Positions 45,358 to 57,600 of a stretch of DNA of 64,000 bases are shown here, one piece after another. A model generated the notes under the pieces. The model was not told the DNA's origin and did not search any database. It saw only the letters and a program-made list of their open reading frames with translations. A program made the translations under genes and the position numbers. The stretch spans positions 1-64,000 of the forward strand of contig JADNRY010000075.1 in the NCBI GenBank assembly GCA_015501585.1, in the 5' to 3' direction. Positions within the stretch are counted from its first letter, which is position 1; every line of letters begins with the position of its first letter. Source of the DNA: Rhodocollybia butyracea. Lineage: Eukaryota; Basidiomycota; Agaricomycetes; Agaricales; Omphalotaceae.

Positions 45358-47324
45358 TTTTGCAAGTGACCAAAAGAGTTACGAAGAAGCGGGAAACGCT
45401 CCACTCGAGTCCTGGAGTTTTTAAACTGGCGGTACATTTTCGGAAGGATCAGAAGACCGTAAACCGGTTGTATTTTGAGAAAGAGAAGCAGATGGTATGA
45501 GATGAAGAATTCAAAGCCGACGGTCCGGATGTATTGCGAAGGTGGGGTAATTTGTCAGGTGCAGGGCACAAATTCCACGCGGACCGGCGTCTCAATTTCA
45601 AAGGTCCCGCAGTTGGTTCAGAAAAGTAAACAGACTCTCGCGCCCTCGGGAACGCTACACCGGTATACAAGGGAATACTCAACAACCAGGGGCAAGAAGT
45701 GGAGAGGAGGGGAAAAGGGGGGAGAAAAGAATGCCGGGGAGCAGGTTCAATGTTCAAGCTGTTGCCTCCTCATAAGTCGTCTTGACAAAATAACCAAACT
45801 CTGCACGATCTTTGGAGCAGATAAGCTAGAAATTTTATCCTCAGACTGCGCAGATCCCAAATCTCTGGAGAAATATCGCTACTGCGGCCCGCAATCTTTT
45901 GAACGAGATTGTTTAGACTGGTTTATTCATAGGAAGTACTAAACCTTCAGCTTTGCTTCTCCAAACGGTTTACTTTCCCCTTACATAGCCCTGGAGCTGT
46001 AATTAGAACCGGTGAGTATTGCCAGTACTTCCTTGGCACTGGCGCATTGGTTCATAAAGATGCGAGATCACAGAAGGTGATAGTACTATGATCAAATCGA
46101 ACACTTTTGAATCTTCTGTTCCCTCGTGTGCTGCCAAAATATATTCTGCCCCATAAGTACATACGTACCTTTCTAGGTTCTGTACATACTAATGCATTCT
46201 TGTAGTATATATGTCCAGCGTTAGAATGTGCCTATTCACATTCGTCGGGACCGGTACCTATGTATTGTCGGAAGCTATGCGGGCTGAGAGGTGTGGAGTG
46301 TGTCTGTTTAGTCCTGGTGTACTTGGTATATAGCAGTATTACGGCCTATTACAGCTCTTTCAGGACGCCCAAATTGGGAACAGATCATCAAATACATCAA
46401 CCTAGATGAAGTAGTACTAGTTAAATTAGCAGACTTTCAAGTATCGACGTCAATAAAAACCAAGTGTCACTCCAAGCTTCACCACTGATTTTGAGGCCAA
46501 ATATTTACTGGCGCTACACCTCGCTACACGTACTTACACGAAGCGCTACTTTACGCAAATATTCTTCGATCAAGAAATAACTCGCTTATCGGAGATCAAG
46601 CGGTCAAAGCTGTCGTTAGCATATATGTATTTCGAATTCTTGCTCGTCCGAGTGTCGGTCTGTAGTTTAACTGTAGTAACCAGGCAAGTTTACCATCTTA
46701 ATAGGCTGGCTCCACACCAAGTGCCGGGCAGCAATAGGCAGCAATAACTACGGTACATATCTGTCTTGATTATAATTACGAAAGATAAATTCAGCTTGCC
46801 GATATGTTGATGGACTGCAGACGTCTAAATCCTACAGCTCATAGTGTTGGCAACTACTATAGCCGAGTTGAGAGGAGATCATAGTCGGATGGTGCAACCT
46901 TGTGTCGCGTATAGAAGGTCTTGTACTCACTCAGGCTGGGCTCCGGTCGTCATAGCCCCCAGCCAGTGGACTGTTTACAATTGTTACTAACTCAAGTCGT
47001 CGGCAGTCGGCATAATCACGGAGTCTGATCTTGATACAGTTTCGTCAACAGCGGCAGCTTAGTTGTATACAGATGGTATCTATCAAATAAAGAGAGCTGT
47101 TTTCGGCTCCAACGCTTCCAAAGACAACCTTTCTCAGCCTGTCCCAGCGCAACACTGAACGTTGAACTTATTGGAGAACCACGTGTCTCAGACGGTCTCG
47201 AAGCATTCGGCGTCTCCGGCATACCGACGAGTTTCTTCTTTACTCCATCTTGCTTCTATCTCTCCTGTCATCGTTTGTCAATCATCGTTCCTGCTTTTCC
47301 TTTCTACCTCTTTTTTCTCTCAGC
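45358..47324. other. Long AT-rich intergenic region
   Basis: Nearly 2 kb between divergent sugar-porter and G-alpha genes. No open frame with homology, RNA gene or clear repeat was recognised. It probably contains both promoters. Confidence 0.5.
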
Positions 47325-49691
47325 ATGGTCAAGAGCCGAAGCCTCGATTTTGGCCGCCGTAGGTCGCTCTCAGATCCACTCGCAAACGCTTTACTACCTC
47401 CTCCAGGCGAAACTGAAGAACAAAGAGAGCTTCGGATAAAAGCAGAAGCAGAAGCAAAGAAAGTTAGCGATGGTATTGATGAAATGATCAGGCAGGAAAA
47501 GATAGAGAGGAAGAGAACGCGCGAAGAGGTGAATGTACTTCTCCTTGGGCAATCAGAGTCTGGAAAGTCTACGACGCTAAAACGTGGGTAATATCTATCT
47601 TCAACGAGATGCTTGGGGCAAAGTAAAAGGTGCGTACTACTGGTCTGCCTTGTTGAAGATCCGACTGACTTTGTATTTGATTCTAGCCGTTCAGTTACGA
47701 GTCGTTTACTGAATCATATTGCAGAATTTCAACTCCTTCATACACCTGCTGCGTTTCACGCTGAAAGAATAGCGTGGAGAACTGTTATCTACTATAATCT
47801 TGTATGTTCTGTCGTCACAGACGTGATGAAAGACGCGCTAATAACCATTCGTATAGGTGCGTTCAATCAGAAGGTATACACTGGGAAAACTCTCTGCATA
47901 TATTCTTCGTCTCATTCCTCAAACTTGTAGAATACTCGACGCTTTATCACCCGAAGATGTCGACGAGTCCATGGAAAACGACGAATCTCTAGAAACTGCC
48001 AGCATTATCATCACTTCGAATGGGCGTCCTCCTTCTGCAATATCGGGCACAAAGGTTCCGAACTATGATATATACAGACAACGGCTAGAACCTCTGGTCG
48101 ATCTGGAAGAGAAGCTCACTCGTCTTCTAACCGCATCTGAAGAGGATGAAGCAACACATCTCCCGCTTTCTTGGAATAGCCATGGCCCTTCAAATGGTTT
48201 TGCTCTCACTACAAACGGCCGACCGGCTCCTACGATTGTGATACCGCAAAGCTACACACATTCTCAGTCATTACCTGTTTCCCCAGCTTCGTATTCTTCT
48301 CCTACGCACATCAACGGAGCTACTAACGGCGCAACCAGCTCTCGGAAAGGCAAAGAGGTCTCCGTTCATACTTCCAAGAATTGGAGAAAGGCCTTTCCAC
48401 TCGGCGGAAAGTCCAAAAGCCCGAAGAGTGCGCATTCTGGTGAGATCGAGGGCTGGTGGGAAGATTTGGAAGATCCAGTGCATTGCCTACATGCGTGCGC
48501 CCCCGCTATGCAAGAGCTGTGGAATGACCACAACGTACGTCAGCGTCTAGAGGAAAAGCGGTTGAGGCTTGAAGAAAGCGCTGGATTGTATGTTTCGCAG
48601 AGCCACTTTTTCGATACCGCTGCTAACTAGAGCCGTCCAGTTATTTGAACGAGATACCCCGTATCACGGCCAAGAAATATATCCCCACCGATGGTGAGTA
48701 CTACTGGTCACATACTTGCGGTCTCTTTACTAACGGTTTCGATAGCTGATGTCCTCAAAGCACGGCTGAAAACAATGGGTGTTGTCGAACACTCTTTCCT
48801 CATTTCTACAGGTGTAAACCGAGGTGTTACGTGGAAAATTTATGATGTTGGCGGTTCTCGGAATCAACGTCATGCCTGGGCACCGTATTTCGAAGATGGC
48901 GAGTCATTTTTCGCAGTTATCCTTATCTCCTATGCGGAATCTCTTATCCTGACGAATTTCTATGGTCCAGTGAACGCCATCATATTTTTAGCCCCGATAT
49001 CAGCTTTCGACCAGGTATTAACAGAGGTAAGGATGAACCCAGGTTACTTGTTTTTTTTTTCAACTCGTCCGTTTTCCTAGGACCCCCGCGTTAATAGGCT
49101 CGAGGACTCTCTTCTGTTATGGAAGGGAGTGATATCGAACAGGCTTTTAGCGAATGTGAACATTGTGCTGTTTCTGAACAAATGCGATCTCTTACAGGTC
49201 AGTCCTTGTCTTCATTTATCACTACGTAGGAAAAAGCCAATACCACAATCTATATCTACAGGCCAAACTCGATGCAGGTGTTCGGTTGAATCATCACATG
49301 GTGTCCTATGGAGACAGGCCCAATGACTATGACTCTGTTTCGAAGTGTACGTCAGATCCTGTGTTTTTTTCCCTTGCCAATAATGCCTCATATGGCTTGT
49401 GTTCTACGTAGATTTCCGCAACAAATTTGGCGCTATTCACCAGTCTGCAACGCCTAATAAAGAACGGGAACTATATAGTACGTTTCTCGCGTCTGTTTCC
49501 ATGCGAAGCCGCCAATCGCGAACAACCCTCTAGTTCATCTAACCGCAGTTACTGATACAAGACGTACGGCGACTATAATAGGTGACGGTGGGTATCCTCA
49601 TCCGCTCTTACCGCTGGCGGATCTAACGTTCGTTTGCGCAGTACGAGATATAATTGTTCGCGGCAACCTCAAACAACTCAAATTGGTGTAA
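47325..49691 (+). CDS. Divergent heterotrimeric G protein alpha subunit
   Basis: ATG 47325, stop 49691. P-loop GQSESGKSTTLKQF (47547 onward, split by an intron), FQLLHTPAAFHAERIAWRTV, a long low-complexity insert of about 150 residues in the helical domain (NGRPPSAISGTK to KSPKSAHSG), switch I RLKTMGVVEHSF, switch II IYDVGGSRNQRHAW, FLNKCDLL (NKxD), GDRPNDYDSVSKYF and TAVTDTRRTATI (TCAT-like). The switch II glutamine needed for fast GTP hydrolysis is Ser here. The N-terminus MVKSRS lacks the MG myristoylation start, and the C-terminus ends GNLKQLKLV. These traits fit a fungal-specific G-alpha class with poor turnover. An intron at 48899-48970 has a GC donor (GCGAGT). Confidence 0.85.
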
Positions 49692-50088
49692 CAACTGTTT
49701 TCCGACCGGTATGGGTATCGCAACTGCCTCACTGACAATTTTACATAACTTTTTTGCTGTCCTAATGCTTTCATCGTTTATCCGCCATCTGTATATCTTA
49801 ATGACATGGGACTTTTTTTCCTTCTGAACTTTTCTTTTCGCTTGCATGGCATCAAGTATTATTTTTTTTTGATAATCAATCATTTCCTTTCGCTCTTTTG
49901 CTCTGCTACATTATCAGCTTCGACATGTACTGTATGTATGTGTACTTTAAATACCACCGGATGTACTCTGATGTACCTTTTCGTTTATCACCCCACAGGC
50001 CACGAATTATATGCATTGATATTATGTATCGCCAGCTTTGACCGAGCCATCAATTTGACACGTGGAACTCGTGCAGGTTCTTTTGTGC
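49692..50088. other. Intergenic between G-alpha and RidA genes
   Basis: Short T-rich region (poly-T at about 49861) holding the G-alpha 3' UTR and the RidA promoter. No other feature. Confidence 0.5.
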
Positions 50089-50766
50089 ATGTTTCTTCAA
50101 AGAGCCTCTTTCGTCGCTTTTACTGCCAGGCCTACCACACATCTAACCCGAAACGCGGGAATTAAATCAATCCGAATGAATTCGACTCATCCATCGCTGT
50201 CTATAGTCTCTACACCTGGTGCGTTTCAGGCGATCCGAGATTGATGAAATTTGACAGTGAATCTAGAGGCACCTGGTGCTATTGGGCCTTACTCGCAGGC
50301 TATCAAAGTCGGAGATCTGCTCTTTGCGTCCGGATGTATCCCCATTGACCCTGCAAGCGGTGAGATCGTCAAAGGAGGAGTTGAAGAACAGGCAAAACAG
50401 GCTCTCAAGAATCTGACTGCTGTCGTCACAGCAGGGGGGTCAGGGATGGGCAAAGTCGTCAAAACCACTGCAAGTATCCATACTTTCAACTTGGAACGAT
50501 GGGTATAAAAACAGGAATGCTTACGCGAACCCCCTTTTGTTGCGTAACAGGTGTTTTTGAAAGACATGAATGACTTTGGTGCTGTTAATGGAGTTTACGC
50601 GGCTGCGTTTGGAGACCACAAGCCTGCGCGATCGCTTGTTGAGGTGTCGAGGCTTCCGAAGGATGTGCTTTTTGAAGTTGAGTGTATTGCGAGGTATGTC
50701 TGGATGGCTTTTTTCGATGTGTATTGTTGGTTCTGTTGACATGGTTTTTTGTTTAGCTTGAAGTGA
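50089..50766 (+). CDS. RidA family enamine/imine deaminase, mitochondrial form
   Basis: Exons 50089-50218, 50258-50469, 50551-50693 and 50757-50766. RidA (YjgF/YER057c/UK114) proteins hydrolyse reactive 2-aminoacrylate-type intermediates. Family motifs present: [72 protein letters not shown] and the terminal EVECIASLK. The first ATG gives an N-terminus [20 protein letters not shown] with arginines and no acidic residue, a typical mitochondrial presequence. An in-frame ATG at 50176 would give a cytosolic form. The intron 50219-50257 is only 39 nt. The intron 50470-50550 starts with GC (GCAAGT) and is required to reach the conserved TTVFLKDM. Confidence 0.9.
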
Positions 50767-51055
50767 TCGTCAGTTGTTTGGCGTTAGGCTGGAATTGAAA
50801 CTTCGTAGATCTGATAAAGGACTGAGCGGTGCTGAGCGCTGATATCTGAGATCTGAGAACAGAACTAATCCGAGGCTCTATACGATCTATCAATTAGCTG
50901 GGACTCTGGAATCCACAGGAGATATAGTGAAGGATTTTGACTGGGAGGCGCGTGAGTGGATCTTTTGCTAGCGAAGTAACGACGCCTGGTAAAAAGACTG
51001 GAAATTGCAAGGAAGAAAACGCGATGCTGAGATCTATGAAAGGACCGTGTCGTAT

Positions 51056-51419
51056 GGTTCATGAGCCACTCATACCTTTTATCTAACTCCAGAGACTTGT
51101 CCTCCCTCATAATATTCTACAACAGGCGATAACAACAGTCGTGGACAGGAAAGCAAGACCGGTACGCCGCAATGAACCAGCCTTCCTTCCCGCGACAAAT
51201 CTCACTAGCCCGAGCATGAAGCTGGTATGACAAAGAGTTGTCGGAACCAGAATCATCGCTACCATCACGGTAGTCTTGGTCGATAAGGCGCCACTTGTCT
51301 TGCCATTGGACCTGGTACCTTTCGACGTCGAACTTGTCTTCCTCGGGGAAGCCCCCAGTCTTCTCGCCCAAAAATGAGCCGTAGGAGCCGCCGCAGAGAG
51401 CACAGAAGACTGACCGCAT
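51056..51419 (-). pseudogene. Cys-rich F-box-type gene start, copy 2
   Basis: ATG at 51419 opens MRSVFCALCGGSYGSFLGEK and the frame continues through DKFDVERYQVQWQDKWRLID to CFPVHDCCYRLL, where a TAG replaces the CAG of copy 1. After 51056 the homology ends. Start and first exon are better kept than in the left copy, but the nonsense codon and truncation show decay. Confidence 0.6.
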
Positions 51420-51723
51420 TGCCTAAGGGTGTGAAACTATTATCGGAGAACTTGCCAGTTATGTCAATCGATGACAAAAACGGTGGATGGGATATCGAGC
51501 TCTGTAATTAAAAGTGTACATGTACAGAGTAAAAGCTCCACAGCAGGAATCAAAAGCTCGTAGCAGCCATGGTGTTCGATAGCACTGTCTGATCAACTCG
51601 GATATTCACTGTGACAATATGTAAGTTCACTGGACAGTTTTACCTGTTGATGATTGATTGATGATGGATGATGGTAGTGGTAGTGGTAGTGGTACGGTTC
51701 CACGCTCAATCAGTTGCACCACC

Positions 51724-53185
51724 ATGCCGGACAACGTTCAGCATGGCCAGTTTGACTTTAAAAGCTCGGATTCCCCGCTTCCTCAGATGTGCCTTCCCTT
51801 GGATCTACCTACCAGGCACTCTATACAGAATTCCTCACCAAAAGCGCCACAACGACATTCCCATCTCTCCTGTTGCCCGAGCCAGGTTACGCGCTCTAAT
51901 CGATCAGACACGAAGCGATCTTCGAGCCTGCTCCAAGACTATCACTCGTAGTCAGATTTCTAGGGTCCTGGAATTGCAGGAGTCTCTTTTCGCTCCCATT
52001 CAAACCCTTCCTTCAGATGTTTTGACAGAAATCGTTCAACTAGCCATCGAGACATCCCGTGACCTGGTATTACCTACGAATCCTGGAAGTCTCTCAAGCT
52101 TTCTGGGTGTGTCTTTTTACTCACCTGGATCTGCTTCCGGTGGCGAGACGAGGGTCTTTCACACTCTACTTTCTGGTCCACGATAACGGTGTATTATTCT
52201 GGGCTTGCAACCTTACCCGCCACTGAAGTGACTGCTTTTCTGTATGAATGTATTTTGCGATCGGGAGTATTGGTATCACGATTTCCATTTATTCGCAAAG
52301 TTTGTATGAAAGTCCTCCAGCTCTCATTACTATGTTGGTAGAGCACGCTCATAGATGGGGGCATGTCGCATTAGACTTTCAGTTGATAAAACTGTTCGAC
52401 AACATATTCCCCTTCAAACTTTCCTCTACACATTTTCCTTTTCTTGAAGATCTGTCATTTCGATGTGATGGCTATGTCTACACCCGAATTCAATCTTGGA
52501 GTGTCACCCTCCGAGTCTCCGGAAACTGGAGCTAAATAACCTCTCGGAGTCATATACAGATGTCATAGCGAGTCGAAATTTGAAGGTCTTGAAAGTTAGC
52601 TATTACGGCGGTGTATCCCTTGCCAAGTTGCTCCACATGTGTCCTTCTTTGGAGTTCTTGACACTCGAATCTTTTCAATTCGAGCGAAATCCTGGTGTTG
52701 AACAAATCGCATGTCAGTCCTCCCTCTTGACCTTAAACATTGGTGGAGACCGCGGCAATACCCTAAAAATCGAAAACGGGGCCTGGACTAATGTTACACT
52801 TCCCAAGTTGACTAAACTCAATGTTAAACTGCCGGACCTTATTGATTATACTCGACATTGGGAAACAGCTTATGAAGCCGACACTTCTCTCAGCGAGCTG
52901 AAAGAGGTAGTGAAGCAATCGAAGTGTGCATTACAGCGTGTCAATGTGTTAATGTATGCGAGAATTTATGGACAAAAGGCCCAGCTGACACTCGAAACTG
53001 CTGAAAAGCTTTTCGAGGACTTGCCAGTCAAGGCGGAAGGGTCTTTCGTGGAAGACAAGTTGTTGCTAGAATGGAAGGTAGAAATGGAGGAGACAATAGA
53101 TGAACAAAAACGTGGACGACGTGAACGACGATGTTCAGGTTCAGTATCAAGTCCAATGATGTTTTCCAAAAGTGAATACGTGTGA
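51724..53185 (+). pseudogene. F-box gene, copy 2, several frameshifts
   Basis: Homologous to 881-2164 throughout. The F-box core is readable (SLFAPIQTLPSDVLTEIVQL), but the frame shifts near 51852 (one base lost before CGCCACAAC), around 52070-52110 and again near 52500. The 3' half is open from about 52496 to 53185 and keeps the acidic tail (EETIDEQKRGRRERR) that copy 1 lost. Neither copy is a perfect version of the ancestral gene. Confidence 0.75.
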
Positions 53186-54675
53186 TGCGAGTAATGCGAG
53201 TTATATTGTTCACTACACTTTCAATGAGAAGAAATTTGGCAATACAGTGCATACATAGGACAGGTGTCTTCGGTATATTATGTTCAGTATGTGGTATCTT
53301 CTTAAAGGCTCTCTTTAAGGACCATTAATATATGTCAAAGCTGTAGATACCCGCCGGAGTAATCATGTGGGCCTGTGATAAGACAGAGTGTCAGAGTGAG
53401 CCTGTAGATATTACATACCGGATAAACAAAACGTCCCCAGCAAACAAGGCCAACTTGAAGAAGAAGCTGACGGGCAGACAATTTTGGAACGCACAGAGTC
53501 GTGGGTAGACATTGGAAAATTTCTGATTATCATACATATAAAGAGACGAAGGAACGGGATATTTATCTGTTTCCGACTGGCCTAGCGATACATACATCTA
53601 TCCGAAAACAATATACACCCATAAGACGCATTGTCATGCCACCCTCATTCCATATTACTCTCGCTCTTGCCTTCGGGACTCGCAAGTGGCTCCAGCTGTT
53701 CCATTAAACAACTTGTAGTCGCCGACACACCAGAAGTTGAACTCTGTTTTTCACCATCACCATTGCCAGACTTTGGTCATAAGTTAAAGGAATTTCCACG
53801 AGTCCTGGCCCCCATGACAATGTCAACGAATCCTCTTTTCTCATAATACATAGCAGTTCTACAGCCGTAAAACCGTTGTCTTCCATGCGAGAGTAAATCT
53901 TTATACGGATGTAATAGCTTCAAATAAGATTAGCGCCATGCATTCGGAGAATGGAAAAGTACTTACGCGGTAGCATCGTGCAGTTAAGTTCTACCATCGT
54001 GGAAGAGAATAAGTAGGGGTTTTTCTAAATTTTCTCCTGATAAGCGAGGTTACTAGCTTGAAGAGACCGTCCATTGTTTGACGTGTGACTAGGCTGGGGT
54101 TGGGCTCGCAGATCTGATAGTGGATAGCCTATTGGCTGCTGTTTGGGCTGTTTGAGAAAACTGTACTTAAGTTATAATTGTGACCAAGAAAGTTTGAACG
54201 AATTACGAGTCAGAGTCATTCCTGAAGATCCGAAGATGTAGGATGTAAGTATGCACGTTCCATACTGCGCTTGGTCAAGACTCCAAGCTTGGGCGTTCAA
54301 TTGAGCGTTTATGAGTGATCGAGCGTCTATGAGTGACTTCGCGTGACGTGCGCAGTGCGGTGCTCTTGTCACATGTTGGTGAGCATTGTTCAATGTCAAT
54401 GTTATAGAAGCCCATGGCCTTTCGACATTCGACAATTTCCCAAAATCTTTCTGTTAGGGTCGTCTTCTGTCCACTGGATAAACCGTCGCACGGAGGAACT
54501 TTCTTTGTGCGTTTAATAATTAGTATGGACGGGCTTTTTATTTATGCTTTGATGCAGTGCTATCGTTGTTAAAAGTTAGACGCTTGTCCTGTGGTCTTAT
54601 TTAAGTAAGTTTGCCTCGTTGTCGTCACGTACGTGAACAAAGAGACCTTTCGGAGTTTCATCTTCACCTTGTACC
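53186..54675. other. Long intergenic region
   Basis: No gene supported. Short string repeats such as GAGCGTYTATGAGTGA at 54303-54335 are local. The last 60 nt are a plausible 5' leader of the helicase gene. Confidence 0.45.
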
Positions 54676-57600
54676 ATGAGCATCTTGCACACCAACCTGT
54701 ATCCTGACGATCTGTTTTCGAGCTCACGTTTGACTACAGCGGCCGCTGTTGAGGACTCTCTAGCGCAATTCGAGCTTGTCGTACAAGCCAACTTCAAACG
54801 ACCGGATGTCCTCATAGCAGCATTTCTACAGCATCATCAGCATGCATTGCCTCTCGTGTTCTCATGTATGGGCCCCCATTCCTGTCTTCTTCACTTTTTC
54901 TTATGCCTTTGTCCTAGGCATCCATGAAGACATATTCAATCACCTTTTTCGCGACTACATCTATACCCTTTTTCGGGGCGAAACTAGAGCTTTTGTCGAA
55001 TCTTTTGCGCTTCAGCTGCTGACCAAGTTGTCGCATTTTTTGTATTTTCACGAGTCGCCACTCTCTTCCCTGAAAGTTCAAGAGTGTTATCGCAACATCG
55101 AGGCAGCCGTTTCGGTATTCAAAATGCTCCTGACTGCCGATTTCGTGGATGATAGGCTTGTTACTGAAGAAGATAGCACCCGTATCCGGGCTCGTAAACA
55201 CAAACAGAAACCCAAGAGGCACGAGCAGACAAAGTCAAAGGCTTTCGTTTTGGATACAAAGCCGTTCGAAGTTCTTGGCTTACAAGCCCCCTCGACCCGA
55301 ACTGACGCAGATAGTATCTCAGTGGTGCTTCTGGATATCCTGAAAGATATTTTGAATGTATGTTTGATTATCTGATTATACTTCTCTGGTTAAATCCTCC
55401 CATTTGCAAGTTTTATCTTTCTAGTTTTCGCCTTGAAGATTTCGCGTCAGCTATCAAGCTTAGCTTCATCTCTTGCTCTGTATCTGAACCACTCACTCAT
55501 GAAAAGCCCACATCGGAGCTTAACAGTGAAACCACTACACTTACAGAAGATGTTTCAGTGGCCTACCCGAGAATTCAGCCAATGAAGTCGTAATTATTCT
55601 TTTCTTGTACTCGCATGATACTGTCATTGACCGAAAACTGTTTAGAGCACTCCATTTTGATAGTATAGCTGGATTTGGAGAATGGAGAATTTTCATTAGT
55701 GCGAATGCTGATAACGAGCTGCGTTCTAGACGCAAAAAAGACAGGACGTCTTTCGACATCATTGTCAAAAAGATCAAGCGCGTTTTCATCTACACATCGC
55801 TTCCTCATTCTAATCCCTCCGCAGAGAGCTTTCGAACGGCTTTTTCTCAGCTGACAACCAAAAACGTCTTGGTGGGCCAAGCTCCGAAGTCCCAATTTTT
55901 GAAGCCAAGATGACCGCTGATCTTCGTTTAATTGTACGTCGTGATGAACATATGAACCTACGTGGCGTCCTTATCATTTCTCAGTATCAAATTGACGTTG
56001 TAGCGACCGATGATGAGGTTAGCAATCTGTACTCTCGAGTGCTATCCTACTGACTATGGCTGATCCTGCTGCTTTAGCGCGAAAGTCAAGGTTCGAGATT
56101 AGTGCCTTATTTTCCCGTAGCGATTGTTCACAGCATCTACAGTGATTAAGATATTTGGTATATACACCCACGCTCAGATGGACCATCGCATGTGGCATTC
56201 GATCAGCAGGCAACTAGATCGGAAAGGCAAGGAATACAGGGACCGGTACGAGCTTCATTATATAGTGATCTAATTCTTTCTCAAGGTGTTGCTATCAGAT
56301 GCGCGGCTCGTATTCCAGGCGATACTCTTGGTGGTAAGACGTTTGTTCCCGCCCTTTTCCCGCCCTTGCCTGAGGATTACGAAAACGAGCCTTCTACCTG
56401 GCTCACTGAAGAGTCAGAAGATGATCCTGTTAGTGCCTCTCTTCACGTTTCCGTTGCTTGGTGCTTATCGTTTTTAGGTACATACGCGTTTTTTGTAAGA
56501 CTAGAGTGCTATACTTGACTGAGCGCTCACGAATGACTGAAAATAACTTGTAGGATGGACAAATATGTCGTTTTTTCGCAGGCAAGTCAAGTCTTCGCGT
56601 CTTCATGACGATTCTGCATACTCAAAAAAACTCTTTCCCGTCTAGCCCTTGCTCAACAGTAGGTTTTATTTGGGCTGCTGTGGACCATCATTAATTGTCT
56701 TCAGCAATGTTGGCCGATCTGGATGCAACATTTCCTCATCTTGTTTCGTCAGTAGTCAATGATTTCTTACACATATACAGTCCTCACTCCTTTCATAGTG
56801 TAAAGGAAAGGCAAATCATAGAACATCCGTACTCTTGCTTCGTAATCGGAAGGTTAGAAAAACGCTCCTGCAGCTTTCTGAATGCTAATGTTTCTCCTAC
56901 CGAAGGTCAGGCACAGGAAAAACAACCACCTTACTCTTTAAAATGCTTCTGGTAGAACGAACTTACCAATTAAGCCAAGGTGACACACCCAAGCCTCGAC
57001 AAATTTTCGTAACACAATCTCGAATCTTGGCAAAGAAAGTCGAGCAATATTTTACCTCTCTAGGTCGTTCTTTGACGGCTTCCTCTGCATCATTGGAACA
57101 ACTTTCTGCCCAACGTGCAAGCCAAGGGGATGTTGTACTGGATGATGAAGGTGATATGATAGATGTGGACGATATTGTTGACTGGAGTGGAGATCTTCCT
57201 TCGAAGTTCAGCGAACTACGCGATGAACATTTCCCTCTATTTATCACTTTCAATGGTGTATGTGCATTTTGACCTTTCTGGCACCAGAACTTAACTTTTC
57301 TCTCCAGCTTTGCACCATGTTGGAAGCAGACATTGCTGCAGCAGAACCCAACAAAACAAAAAAGTCTCCAAAATATTCGACAACCTTGTCTACCAACTCA
57401 CTCGAGCGCAGGCCTCTTTCCGTAACTTATGAGGTGTTTCTGAGAGACTACTGGCCTCACTTCTCACAATCGCTCACGAACAAGCTGGGTAATTATTACA
57501 CTCTGACCTGTAGGCCAGTAACTGACTTGAATATGCTGCAGACCCCTCGCTTGTTTTCAGCGAGTTGATCGGTATGTGAGATCTATTCTGTCTGTTACCT

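Larger units (their letters stand above)
51056..53260. repeat. Segmental duplication, right copy (partner 1-2310)
   Basis: Same gene order and orientation as 1-2310, with a sharp left boundary at 51056 (GGTTCATGAGCC). A GAT/GGTAGT microsatellite at 51655-51695 is specific to this copy. Confidence 0.85.

Noticed and set aside
45475..45942. 155-codon plus-strand open frame upstream of the sugar porter
   Set aside because: No homology or splice context; highly basic and low-complexity composition, no reliable ATG context.
48899..48970. The 24 in-frame residues read as a constitutive G-alpha insertion
   Set aside because: Conserved G-alpha sequence resumes exactly at the intron borders, so removal as a GC-AG intron explains the data better; retention remains only a possible isoform.
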